Shown here piece after piece: positions 44,825 to 52,487 of a stretch of DNA of 64,000 bases; the first letter of the stretch is position 1; every line of letters begins with the position of its first letter. The translations under genes were made by a program, and so were the position numbers. Source of the stretch: Streptomyces mirabilis (lineage in GTDB: Bacteria; Actinomycetota; Actinomycetes; Streptomycetales; Streptomycetaceae); contig NZ_JBCJKP010000001.1 of the NCBI RefSeq assembly GCF_039503195.1, positions 5,890,001 to 5,954,000 of the forward strand. The letters run 5' to 3'. A model generated the notes under the pieces. That model made no database searches, was not told the DNA's origin, and saw nothing but the letters and a program-made list of their open reading frames with translations.

Positions 44825-45561
44825 CCGAATCCGCCCCCGACGGCCGCGCCCCGCGCGTCCTCATCGCCGACGACGAGGAGCTCATCCGAACCGGTTTCCG
44901 CCTCATCCTCACCTCGCGCGGCATCGACGTCATCGGCGAGGCCGCAGACGGCGTTCAGGCCGTCGCGGAGGCCGAACGGCTGTGCCCGGACGTCCTTCTG
45001 ATGGACATCCGGATGCCCCGCCTGGACGGCCTGGAAGCCGCCCAACGCGTCCTGCGGCTGCTCCCGCACTGCCGGGTGATCATGCTGACCACCTTCGACC
45101 TCGACCGCTACGTCTACGCGGCGCTCGCCGCCGGGGCGAGCGGCTTCCTGCTCAAGGACGTCACCGCCGCCCACCTCGCGGCAGCCGTGCGACTGGTGAA
45201 CACCGGAGACGCACTGCTCGCCCCCTCGATCACCCGCCGTCTGGTCGAGCGCTATGCGACCGCCCGCGATGCCGAGGAGGCCGGCCCGGCTCACCGCCCC
45301 ACCGCTTCGGCGGCGGCCCGCACGCTCGCGATCCACCGCGACCTGGCTCCACTGACCCCTCGTGAACTGGAGGTGCTGGCCCTGATGGGCCGCGGCCTGT
45401 CGAACACCGAACTCGCCGGAGCCCTCACCCTCAGCGAGGCCACCGTGAAGACCCACGTCGCCCGGATCTTCGCCAAGCTCGCGCTCCGCGACCGCGCACA
45501 GGCCGTCGTCCTCGCCTACGAGACGGGACTGGTCACCCCCGGCGGCTCCGTCAACGGTTGA
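44821..45561 (+). CDS. LuxR/NarL-family response regulator
   Basis: 246 residues. Receiver with Asp pair (ADDEE), phospho-acceptor Asp in VLLMDIRMPRLDG, Thr in MLTTFD and Lys in FLLKDV. A linker of about 25 residues leads to the LuxR HTH (LTPRELEVLALMGRGLSNTE, LSEATVKTHVARIFAKL). Partner of the preceding kinase by a GTGA overlap. Likely target: the divergent ABC exporter, by analogy with known loci. Confidence 0.94.
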   Translation: MTESAPDGRAPRVLIADDEELIRTGFRLILTSRGIDVIGEAADGVQAVAEAERLCPDVLLMDIRMPRLDGLEAAQRVLRLLPHCRVIMLTTFDLDRYVYAALAAGASGFLLKDVTAAHLAAAVRLVNTGDALLAPSITRRLVERYATARDAEEAGPAHRPTASAAARTLAIHRDLAPLTPRELEVLALMGRGLSNTELAGALTLSEATVKTHVARIFAKLALRDRAQAVVLAYETGLVTPGGSVNG

Positions 45562-45570
45562 CCCCGGTCC

Positions 45571-46134
45571 TCACTCCAGCCCGGACACCTTGAAGACCGT
45601 CAGCGCCGTCTCGCGGTCGATCCGCTCCGAGACGCGGTGCAGCGCGGTCTCCCCGCACGAGAGCGTGGAGCGCAGGGCGGACAGGCGTGCGTCCTCGTCG
45701 AGGCGGTGCCACAGGGGCGGATTGGCCACCAGGACCCGGGGGTCGATCTCGACGCGAGCGCCGAACGTGTCCCGCAGCACGAGCCGCTGACCGACTCCGT
45801 CCAGGCAGCGCACCGACACCAGGTGGTCGGTGCGCACCAGGCGCGCGCGCAGCAAGCCGCGCGAGACCAGCCAGCCCTCGCCCGCGGAGACCCGGGTGGG
45901 GTACAGCACGAGAAACAGCAGCACCGCGAGCGCGGCCCACAGGGTGGCGCGTGGCGCGGAGAGGGTGCCGACTCCCCAGTCGATGAGGAGGAGAAGGGCG
46001 AGGAGCACGGCCGCGCAGCGGATCGAACTGCGTACGTCCTGGGCCCAGAGGTGGTCGCGCGCCACTTCCGCGGAGGGTGGGGCGGGTGCGTCGACCGCGG
46101 TGCGCGCGTTGTTGCGGCGGTTGCGGCGTTCCAT
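45571..46134 (-). CDS. Membrane protein with C-terminal PH-like domain
   Basis: 187 residues. After a polar N-terminus with RRNRRNN, two adjacent transmembrane helices (CAAVLLALLLLIDWGVGTLS, ATLWAALAVLLFLVLYPTRV) are followed by a beta-rich segment (VSAGEGWLVSRGLLRARLVR, LVSVRCLDGVGQRLVLRD, GARVEIDPRVLVANPPLWHR) that resembles bacterial PH-domain YdbS-type proteins. The ATG at 46132-46134 is the start; the frame upstream belongs to the gene remnant at 46330-46769. It converges on the response regulator gene. Confidence 0.75.
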   Translation of the reverse strand: MERRNRRNNARTAVDAPAPPSAEVARDHLWAQDVRSSIRCAAVLLALLLLIDWGVGTLSAPRATLWAALAVLLFLVLYPTRVSAGEGWLVSRGLLRARLVRTDHLVSVRCLDGVGQRLVLRDTFGARVEIDPRVLVANPPLWHRLDEDARLSALRSTLSCGETALHRVSERIDRETALTVFKVSGLE

Positions 46135-46329
46135 ACGACCGACGGTAGAGACCGGGGAGGCCGGAGGCAGCATGCCTTGACGGGTCTCTGATGACTTGGG
46201 CGTCAAGGATGCGACAAGAGGCTTCGGCCTGCCGCTACGCGGTCCGGGCGGCCCGGCCTCCCGCGGCCCATCGCCCGAGCACCGGCTCCGCGAGGGTGCG
46301 GGCCGGGAGGCACAGGGTCTGGCCGTGGG

Positions 46330-46769
46330 CTCGGGCCACGCGAGCAGGACCTGTTCCGGGACCAGCGGCTTGAGCCGGGGGAACCGTGGATACCAGAAGA
46401 CTCCGTCGACGAGCAGCCCCCGCACGCGCGTGGGTACGGCGACGGCACGCGCGACGGCCTCCAGCACCGCCATCCGCTGGCTGCACGAGCCCCGCCCGAG
46501 CGCCAGCGTCCGCGAGGTGCTCCGCGGGTCGTCCACGGAGTACACCGGGCGCACCTCACGCGCGATGATCCCGTGGGCCACGCGGAGGGAGTCGCGGGCG
46601 GTGTCCGCGGTGGGATCCGCTCGACGAGGGCGGTGACGTTCGCGTGGGTCCGGTCGAGGATCGGGGTGGGGCGCGTGGAGCCGGGTACGGGTCCGGTCCC
46701 CGGGGCGACCCGGTCGCCCCCCGCACGTCGGCACGGCATCAGCAAACGACTCGTCATGGCCCGCCCCAT
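46330..46769 (-). pseudogene. Broken transglutaminase-like gene
   Basis: A transglutaminase-like protein is spread over two frames. The N-terminal part ILDRTHANVTALVERIP is read from about 46680 to 46615; the rest, starting DTARDSLRVAHGIIAREV and including the catalytic-Cys region LGRGSCSQRMAVLEAVARAV and PTRVRGLLVDGVFWYPRFPR, is read in another frame down to AWPE at 46330. One base is missing (or two added) near 46609-46614. After AWPE the family sequence stops, so the His/Asp part of the triad is lost too. An in-frame run into the gene at 45571 exists but makes no family sense. A sequencing error could explain the frameshift, but not the missing end. Confidence 0.65.
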
Positions 46770-46872
46770 TCCCCCATTTTCTCTCTCAGGCCACGCCTCG
46801 AGGCACGGCTTCCGGCAGGGCGTGGAGGGCGGTGGGGGAGACGGCTGACCGCGCGAGGACTCGACGACCGGT

Positions 46873-47877
46873 TCAGCCGAAGGGCAAGGCGTCGTGGTTC
46901 GGCCTGTCCGGGTCGTGGTGATGCGGGTCGTGGTGGTGGGCGATGCCGACCACCTCGAGGAGGTCGTGCAGGTCGCGGGTGGCGGCGACGGTCGACACCA
47001 GGGTGAGGGCCAGGCACGCCGTCGTGACGAGGGCGAGCCACGGACGGCGGGTGAGCGGAGGGGCGAGGAGGGCGGCGACCCGGCGGGGGACCGGGCCCGC
47101 GCCGGCGAGCGGTCCCCGTCGGCCGAGGACGCCGCGGAAGCCGAGGGTGGAGAGGCGGGGGGCGGGGGCGTTGTGGGCGGCCAGGGCCGCCTTGCCGACC
47201 GCGCGGGCGACCCGGCGGCGGTCGCCGGTGGCGCGGGCTGCCTGTTCGTCGGCCCAGCGTTCCACGGTGTAGGTGACGGCGGTGGCGAAGGGCCGCAGGA
47301 GGGGGTTGGCGGCGGCGCCCAGGCCGGCCAGGGCCACGAACAGATAGTGATGGGCGGTGAGATGGGCGCGCTCGTGGGCGAGCAGGATGTCGTGCTCGGC
47401 CTTGTCCAGGGTGCGCAGCATGCCGGTGGAGACGACGACCCGCCCCGGCAGGCCCGGCAGCGCGTACGCGTCCGGCGCCTCGTCCTCGACGATGACGAGG
47501 CCGTCCGGCGTGGGCATGCACGCGGCGTCCCAGATGGCGGAGGCGATGGAGCGGGCCCGGCGCCACAGCATCCGTGCCGCGGTCAGCAGCGCGCCGCCGA
47601 GCAGGAGGCCGGCGAGGAGCGCGACCGGCGGTTCGGCGGGGTCGTTGACCTGCGCGGTGCGGGCCGACCAGTGGCCGAGGTCGGCGAGGAACGGAACGCC
47701 TATCAGACCGGTGATCGCCAGTAGTCCCAGTGAGACGGTGGTCGCCACGCCCAGGATCAGCGCGGAGGTGGTGAGCAGCCAGGTGGCCAGGCGCGGTTCG
47801 CAGCGTTCGGAGAGCGGGCGGGCGCCGAGAGGCGCGATCACGGACAGCAGCAGCGGCAGATAGACGGCGATACGCAT
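46873..47877 (-). CDS. M56 family (BlaR1-like) membrane metalloprotease
   Basis: 334 residues. N-terminal helices (about 1-10, 35-65, 85-105), the zinc motif HERAH (168-172) and the third-ligand region in TVERWADEQAAR, and a C-terminal helix (WLALVTTACLALTLVSTVAA). There is no penicillin-binding sensor domain, so it is a short M56 protease. The tail is His/Asp-rich (AHHHDPHHHDPDRPNHD), possibly a metal-binding site. It lies 18 bp after the BlaI-type repressor gene; together they are the usual protease-repressor pair. Confidence 0.92.
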   Translation of the reverse strand: MRIAVYLPLLLSVIAPLGARPLSERCEPRLATWLLTTSALILGVATTVSLGLLAITGLIGVPFLADLGHWSARTAQVNDPAEPPVALLAGLLLGGALLTAARMLWRRARSIASAIWDAACMPTPDGLVIVEDEAPDAYALPGLPGRVVVSTGMLRTLDKAEHDILLAHERAHLTAHHYLFVALAGLGAAANPLLRPFATAVTYTVERWADEQAARATGDRRRVARAVGKAALAAHNAPAPRLSTLGFRGVLGRRGPLAGAGPVPRRVAALLAPPLTRRPWLALVTTACLALTLVSTVAATRDLHDLLEVVGIAHHHDPHHHDPDRPNHDALPFG

Positions 47878-47895
47878 CCGGGCGGGCTCCTTGTC

Positions 47896-48309
47896 CTACC
47901 GGTCTGGGTCCGCGTCGGGTCCCAGCAGGTGGCGCAGCAGGTCCGCGTCGGTGTCGGACAGGCTGTCGGCGAAGCGGGCGAGCACCGCCTCGCGGTCGGG
48001 GCGCTCCTCGAGCACGGTGCGCATCCGGCGGGCGGCGAACCCGGGGTCGTCGGTCACGGGCGCGTAGGCGTACGCCCGTCCGCGCCGGGTCCGGGTGAGC
48101 AACTGCTTGGTGTGCATCCGGGTGAGGATCGTGACCACGCTGCTGTACGTCAGCTCGCCCCCGAGCCGTTCGGCGACCTCGCCCGGCGTGAGCGCGGCCT
48201 CGGCCCGCTGGAGTACGCCGAGGATCTCGGACTCCCGCGCGCCGTTGGCCCGCTTGGAGCCCCGAGCCTGTGAATCGCGTGAATCGAGGCCCATGGGTTT
48301 GTCGTTCAC
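47896..48309 (-). CDS. BlaI/MecI/CopY family repressor
   Basis: 137 residues. The penicillinase-repressor winged helix is clear: ESEILGVLQRAEAALTPGEV, GGELTYSSVVTILTRMHTKQ, LLTRTRRGRAYAYAPV. The C-terminal helix should make the dimer. BlaI proteins are cut by or respond to their M56 partner. Two TACA-type dyads lie immediately upstream between this gene and uppP. Confidence 0.94.
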   Translation of the reverse strand: MNDKPMGLDSRDSQARGSKRANGARESEILGVLQRAEAALTPGEVAERLGGELTYSSVVTILTRMHTKQLLTRTRRGRAYAYAPVTDDPGFAARRMRTVLEERPDREAVLARFADSLSDTDADLLRHLLGPDADPDR

Positions 48310-48321
48310 CCGTCCATCTTC

Positions 48322-48358
48322 TACAGTCGTGTAAAACTTGAGCTTCTACGGCGGTGTA
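48322..48358. promoter_or_regulatory. Two tandem BlaI-type operators between the repressor gene and uppP
   Basis: TACA-GTCG-TGTA at 48322-48333 and TACG-GCGG-TGTA at 48347-48358 share the wider pattern TTCTACNGNNGTGTAAA. They are centred 25 bp apart, on the same helix face to a first approximation. BlaI/MecI operators have TACA/TGTA arms. Their place allows control of both the repressor-protease operon and uppP. Confidence 0.78.
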
Positions 48359-48450
48359 AATGCTGCCGTGGTCCGAGTCTGCCATGTGCCGCCGTGCGCC
48401 CGTGCCCCGGGGGACACGTGCTCGCCCCGTTCACCGCAGAGATGGATCCC

Positions 48451-49287
48451 ATGAGTGTTATCAGCGTCGGCCAGGCCGTCGTACTGGGAGTCGTCGAGGG
48501 AGTGACCGAGTTCCTCCCCGTCTCCTCCACCGGCCACCTCAAGATCACCGAGGGGCTGATGAACATCCCGGTCGACGACAAGGCCGTCGTCGGCTTCACC
48601 GCCGTCATCCAGGTCGGCGCGATCGCCGCCGTGCTCGTGTACTTCTTCAAGGACATCGTGCGGATCGTCTCCGCGTGGGGCCGGGGGCTGCGCGACCGCG
48701 AGGAGCGGCACAGTCACGACTACAAGTTCGCCTGGTGGGTCATCTACGCCACCGTCCCGATCGTGATCGTGGGCCTCGCCGCCAAGCCGCTCATCGACGG
48801 GGCGCTCGGCTCCCTGTGGGTGGTCGCCCTCTCGCTGATCGTCGGCAGTGGCGCGATGTGGGCGGCGGACCAGATGGGACGCCACAAGCGCGGCGAGGAC
48901 GACACCACCTTCAAGGACGCGATGCTGGTGGGCTGTTCGCAGATCCTCGCGCTGCTCTTCCCGGGCTTCTCGCGCTCCGGCGCCACGATGTCGACCGCGC
49001 TGATCCTGGACCTGGACCGGGTCGCCGCCACCCGGCTCTCCTTCTTCCTCGGCATCCCCGCCCTCACCGGCGCCGGTCTGTACGAGCTCAAGGACGCCGT
49101 CGGCGCGGGGGTGGGCGCCGTGCCGCTGGCCGTCGGCACCGCCGTCTCCTTCGTCGTCGCCTACGCGTCGATCGCCTGGCTGCTGAAATTCGTCGCCAAG
49201 CACTCCTTCAACGCCTTCGTGATCTACAGGATGGTCGTCGGCGTGCTGCTGCTCGGGCTGCTGGGCGCGGGAGCGCTCAACGCCTGA
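48451..49287 (+). CDS. uppP: Undecaprenyl-diphosphatase UppP (BacA)
   Basis: 278 residues, integral membrane. It removes a phosphate from undecaprenyl diphosphate so that the lipid carrier can be reused in peptidoglycan and wall polymer synthesis; overexpression gives bacitracin resistance. Both catalytic regions are present: EGVTEFLPVSSTGH (16-29) and PGFSRSGATMSTAL. Seven to eight transmembrane helices are visible. ATG 48451 gives MSVISVGQAVVLG; ATG 48442 is three codons upstream. The operators at 48322-48358 lie about 95 bp upstream, so repression by the BlaI-type protein is possible. Confidence 0.96.
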   Translation: MSVISVGQAVVLGVVEGVTEFLPVSSTGHLKITEGLMNIPVDDKAVVGFTAVIQVGAIAAVLVYFFKDIVRIVSAWGRGLRDREERHSHDYKFAWWVIYATVPIVIVGLAAKPLIDGALGSLWVVALSLIVGSGAMWAADQMGRHKRGEDDTTFKDAMLVGCSQILALLFPGFSRSGATMSTALILDLDRVAATRLSFFLGIPALTGAGLYELKDAVGAGVGAVPLAVGTAVSFVVAYASIAWLLKFVAKHSFNAFVIYRMVVGVLLLGLLGAGALNA

Positions 49288-49468
49288 ACGCTGGGCACCT
49301 GCGCGCTCGACACCTGAGCGCTCAACACCGCACCGCCGAGTCGGCCCGCATCGCCGACGCCGGTGGCCACGGTCTCGGTCGCTCCTGCGTTTGTTTCCTT
49401 CGCCTTTGTTCCGGCGAGTCGGTGACGTCCCTCGTCATGCCCTCACCACTCTGGAGGCTGATCACGCT

Positions 49469-50905
49469 GTGCCCCACTCCGACAGTCCCACCCGCATCAC
49501 CGTCATCTCCGCGAGCATGGGGGCCGGGCACGACGGCGCCGCCACCGAACTCACCCGCCACCTCACGGCGGCGGGCTTCCTCGTCGACCGCCACGACTTC
49601 CTCGACCTGCTGCCCGCCCGCATCGGAAAGCTGCTCTCCGGCGCCTACCTCCGGCTGCTGACCTGGGCCCCCGCGGGCTACCAGCGCATCTACGCCGCCA
49701 CCGAGCACGAACGACGCCCCAACCCCGCCGTACGGGCCCTGCTGCGCGGCGCCGAACGCCGCACCCTCGCCACCGTCACCCCCGACACCCGCGCGGTCGT
49801 CTCGACCTACCCCGGAGCAAGCCAGGTCCTCGGCGCCCTGCGGCTGCGCGGCCGGCTCGCGATACCGGCCCTGACCTACCTCACCGACTTCTCCGTCCAC
49901 TCCCTGTGGGTGGCGCCCGGCATCGACGTCCACCTCGCCGCCCACGCGATACCCGCCGCCCAGGCGCACGAGCAGGGCGCGGCGGGCGTCACCGTGACCG
50001 GCCCGATGACCGACCCGCGCTTCACCCCCGCCGACGAGGACGAACGGCGTGCCGCCCGCACCCGTTTCGGCCTTCCCCCGGACGCACCGCTCGCCCTGCT
50101 GGTCGCGGGCTCGTGGGGGGTCGGGCCCGTCCGGGAGGCCGCCGCGGAGATCCTCGGCACCGGGGTCGCCCTGCCGGTCGTGGTCTGCGGACGCAATCAC
50201 GCGCTGGCCGAACGGCTGCGCGCGGACGGCATCGCCCACGTGCACGGCTGGGTGGACGACATGCCCGGCCTGATGCACGCGTGCGACGTCCTCGTCCAGA
50301 ACGCGGGCGGGCTCACCTCGCTGGAGGCGCTCGCGGGCGGACTCCCGGTCGTCAGCTACCGCTGCATACCCGGGCACGGCCGGACCAACGCCGCCGCGCT
50401 CGACGAGGCGGGCCTCGCCCCCTGGATCCGCGAGCCGGACCAGTTGGCGCCGACCCTGACCGAACTCCTCCACGGCCCGCGCGGCCGGGCGCAGCGCGAG
50501 GCGGGCCTGGCCCTGTTCGCCGCGGCCCCCGGCCCCGTACCGGCCGTCACGACGATGGCCCGCGGCCCGCTGTCCGCCACCGCCCTTCCGTCCCAGCGCC
50601 GCCCGGTCGCCGCGCGGCCCGCCGTTGTCTCCGACGTGTCCGGACCCCCGACGCGCGTACCGGCCGACAGGTTGGCCGGCGTGCCGTCCGACGCGCCGAG
50701 GTCCGTACCGGTCGAGGCGCTGCGCCTCCCCGTCGCCGCGCGGTTCGCCGCCAGGTCACGGCAGGCGCGGCGCCGTACGGTCCTCATGGTCGCCGCCGTC
50801 GCCGCCACCCTCTCCCTCGGCGCCCCGCTCGCCTACGCCTACGGGGGGTCCCCCGGCCACCACTTCGGTGCGCTCACCCACTACCTGGAGGACGACGACC
50901 GATGA
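49469..50905 (+). CDS. MGDG-synthase-like glycosyltransferase with C-terminal membrane helix
   Basis: 478 residues. N-terminal domain of the MGDG_synth type (ITVISASMGAGHDGAATELT) and a GT28 C-terminal domain (LALLVAGSWGVGPVREAAAE, GWVDDMPGLMHACDVLVQNA, GGLTSLEALAGGLPVV). The enzyme would add sugar from a nucleotide donor to a lipid, probably diacylglycerol. After the catalytic part a Pro/Ala/Val/Arg-rich linker of about 75 residues ends in a helix (TVLMVAAVAATLSLGAPLAY), unusual for the family. GTG 49469 has a GGAGG site 11 bases upstream. ATGA overlap with the deacetylase gene. Confidence 0.88.
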   Translation: MPHSDSPTRITVISASMGAGHDGAATELTRHLTAAGFLVDRHDFLDLLPARIGKLLSGAYLRLLTWAPAGYQRIYAATEHERRPNPAVRALLRGAERRTLATVTPDTRAVVSTYPGASQVLGALRLRGRLAIPALTYLTDFSVHSLWVAPGIDVHLAAHAIPAAQAHEQGAAGVTVTGPMTDPRFTPADEDERRAARTRFGLPPDAPLALLVAGSWGVGPVREAAAEILGTGVALPVVVCGRNHALAERLRADGIAHVHGWVDDMPGLMHACDVLVQNAGGLTSLEALAGGLPVVSYRCIPGHGRTNAAALDEAGLAPWIREPDQLAPTLTELLHGPRGRAQREAGLALFAAAPGPVPAVTTMARGPLSATALPSQRRPVAARPAVVSDVSGPPTRVPADRLAGVPSDAPRSVPVEALRLPVAARFAARSRQARRRTVLMVAAVAATLSLGAPLAYAYGGSPGHHFGALTHYLEDDDR

Positions 50906-51651
50906 GGTCAGGCCCGGGCCGGACGGCCCGTACCGTTCGGCGGGCCGGGGCGATCGCCCTGCCCGCGCTCGCCGCCGCGCACGCCGCGCCGGTGATCTCC
51001 ACCTTCGGCCCGCTGCGCAACCGGGCCATGCCCCGCCTCGCCGGCCGCGGCCGCCCCGACCATGTCGCGCTCACCTTCGACGACGGGCCCGACCACCTCT
51101 CCACCCCGCACTTCCTGCGGCTGCTGGACGCCCGGGGCATCCGGGCGACCTTCTTCCTGCTGGGCTCGATGCTGGCCCGCTCGCCCGGCCTGGCCAAGGA
51201 GATGGCCGCCGCCGGGCACGAGATCGGCATCCACGGCTGGCACCACCGCCCCCTGCTGCTGCGCGGCCCGCGCGCCACGTACGACGACCTCGCCCGGGCC
51301 CGCGACGCCGTCGCCGAGGTCACCGGCCGCCCGCCCACGCTGTTCCGGCCGCCGTACGGGGTGATGAACACCGCCGCCCACCTCACCTGCCGCCGCCTCG
51401 GGCTGACCCCGACGCTGTGGACGGCCTGGGGCGAGGACTGGCGCAAACGGGCCACCCCGGACTCCGTCCACCGCACCGTCACCCGCGATCTGTCCGGCGG
51501 CGGCACCATCCTGCTCCACGACTCCGACTGCACCTCGGCCCCGGACTCCTGGCGCACCACCCTCGCCGCCCTGCCCCGCGTCCTCGACACCTGCGAGACG
51601 CACGGCTGGCGCGTCGGGCCGCTGCGCGAGCACGGAGTCCCGGGCCTCTGA
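50902..51651 (+). CDS. Polysaccharide deacetylase (NodB homology domain)
   Basis: 249 residues. A short basic N-terminus with one hydrophobic stretch (AGAIALPALAAAHAAPVIST) reads as signal or anchor. The NodB motifs are present: TFDDGPDH (catalytic Asp and metal Asp), HGWHHRP (metal His), RPPYG and LLHDSD. It probably removes acetyl or other acyl groups from wall sugars. Coupled to the glycosyltransferase gene by an ATGA overlap, so both may act on the same polymer or glycolipid. Confidence 0.93.
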   Translation: MRSGPGRTARTVRRAGAIALPALAAAHAAPVISTFGPLRNRAMPRLAGRGRPDHVALTFDDGPDHLSTPHFLRLLDARGIRATFFLLGSMLARSPGLAKEMAAAGHEIGIHGWHHRPLLLRGPRATYDDLARARDAVAEVTGRPPTLFRPPYGVMNTAAHLTCRRLGLTPTLWTAWGEDWRKRATPDSVHRTVTRDLSGGGTILLHDSDCTSAPDSWRTTLAALPRVLDTCETHGWRVGPLREHGVPGL

Positions 51652-51670
51652 CACGTCACCGGCCGTGAGG

Positions 51671-52348
51671 TCAGACGAGGTGGGCGAAGACCACCAGGTT
51701 CTCGGTGTAGTCCTTCGCCGAATGGTCGTAGTCGCCGGCGCAGGTGATCAGCCGGACCTCGGCGTCGCGGGTGTCGGCGTACACACGCTGGTCGGGGAAG
51801 TCGTCCTTCGCGAACGTGTCGGCGTTGTCGACCACGAAGGTGGCCTTGCGCCCGTCGGCCCTCTCCACGGTGAACCGGTCGCCCATCTCCAGTTCCCTGA
51901 GGTCGGCGAAGACGGCCGCGGAGGTGGTCGTGTCGACATGACCGGCGATGATCGCGGTGCCCCGCTCACCGGGGGACACGCCCTTGGCGTACCAGCCGAC
52001 CAGGTTGGTGTCGTCGGCGGTCGGAGGCTGGAGCTTGCCCGCGGCGTCGACGGCCAGTTCGGTGAACGGGGCGTCCACGCCGATCTTCGGGATGAGCAGC
52101 CGCGTCGGCTCGGACCGCGGCAGGTGCTTGCCCGGCGGCCGGGCAGGGGACGACGGTGCGAGCGCCGCCGCGCCATGGGGCTTGGCCGAGGGGTCAGAGG
52201 GGTCGGAGGGCTTGCCATGGCCGCCGAACAGGCTCAGCGCCAGGACCAGGATTCCGACGCACCACACGAACATCGGCACGCCGGGCCGTGCGCCCTGGAG
52301 CGGCGTCACGGCCCGGGGCTCGACGGGGGAGGACAACCGGGATGCCAT
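51671..52348 (-). CDS. Class F sortase
   Basis: 225 residues. One N-terminal helix (MFVWCVGILVLALSLFGGHG), a Ser/Pro linker, then the sortase beta-barrel with the catalytic His in IIAGHVDTTT and Cys in RLITCAGDYDH; an Arg-rich loop lies near DFPDQRVYADTRDAEVRLIT. The single N-terminal anchor and short length fit actinobacterial class F. The ATG at 52346-52348 has a GAGGTGG site. The next gene, in the same direction, codes for a repetitive surface protein that could be its substrate. Confidence 0.92.
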   Translation of the reverse strand: MASRLSSPVEPRAVTPLQGARPGVPMFVWCVGILVLALSLFGGHGKPSDPSDPSAKPHGAAALAPSSPARPPGKHLPRSEPTRLLIPKIGVDAPFTELAVDAAGKLQPPTADDTNLVGWYAKGVSPGERGTAIIAGHVDTTTSAAVFADLRELEMGDRFTVERADGRKATFVVDNADTFAKDDFPDQRVYADTRDAEVRLITCAGDYDHSAKDYTENLVVFAHLV

Positions 52349-52487
52349 CGGGCACCACCTCACTGGAACACGTACGGGACAACTCACTGGACTACGGCGG
52401 CGGAGCCGGCGCGGCACGGGGGCAACCAGCCGGGCCGCCACGCTGTGCGCAGGAGGCGGCCCGGGCTGCTATGTCGTCAGGCATGGA

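Noticed and set aside
46235..46330. A stretch in another frame resembling the C-terminus of RpiB (ARAHGQTLCLPAR)
   Set aside because: The match is short, lacks the usual NVL spacing and has no start or upstream domain; kept only as a side remark to the transglutaminase remnant.
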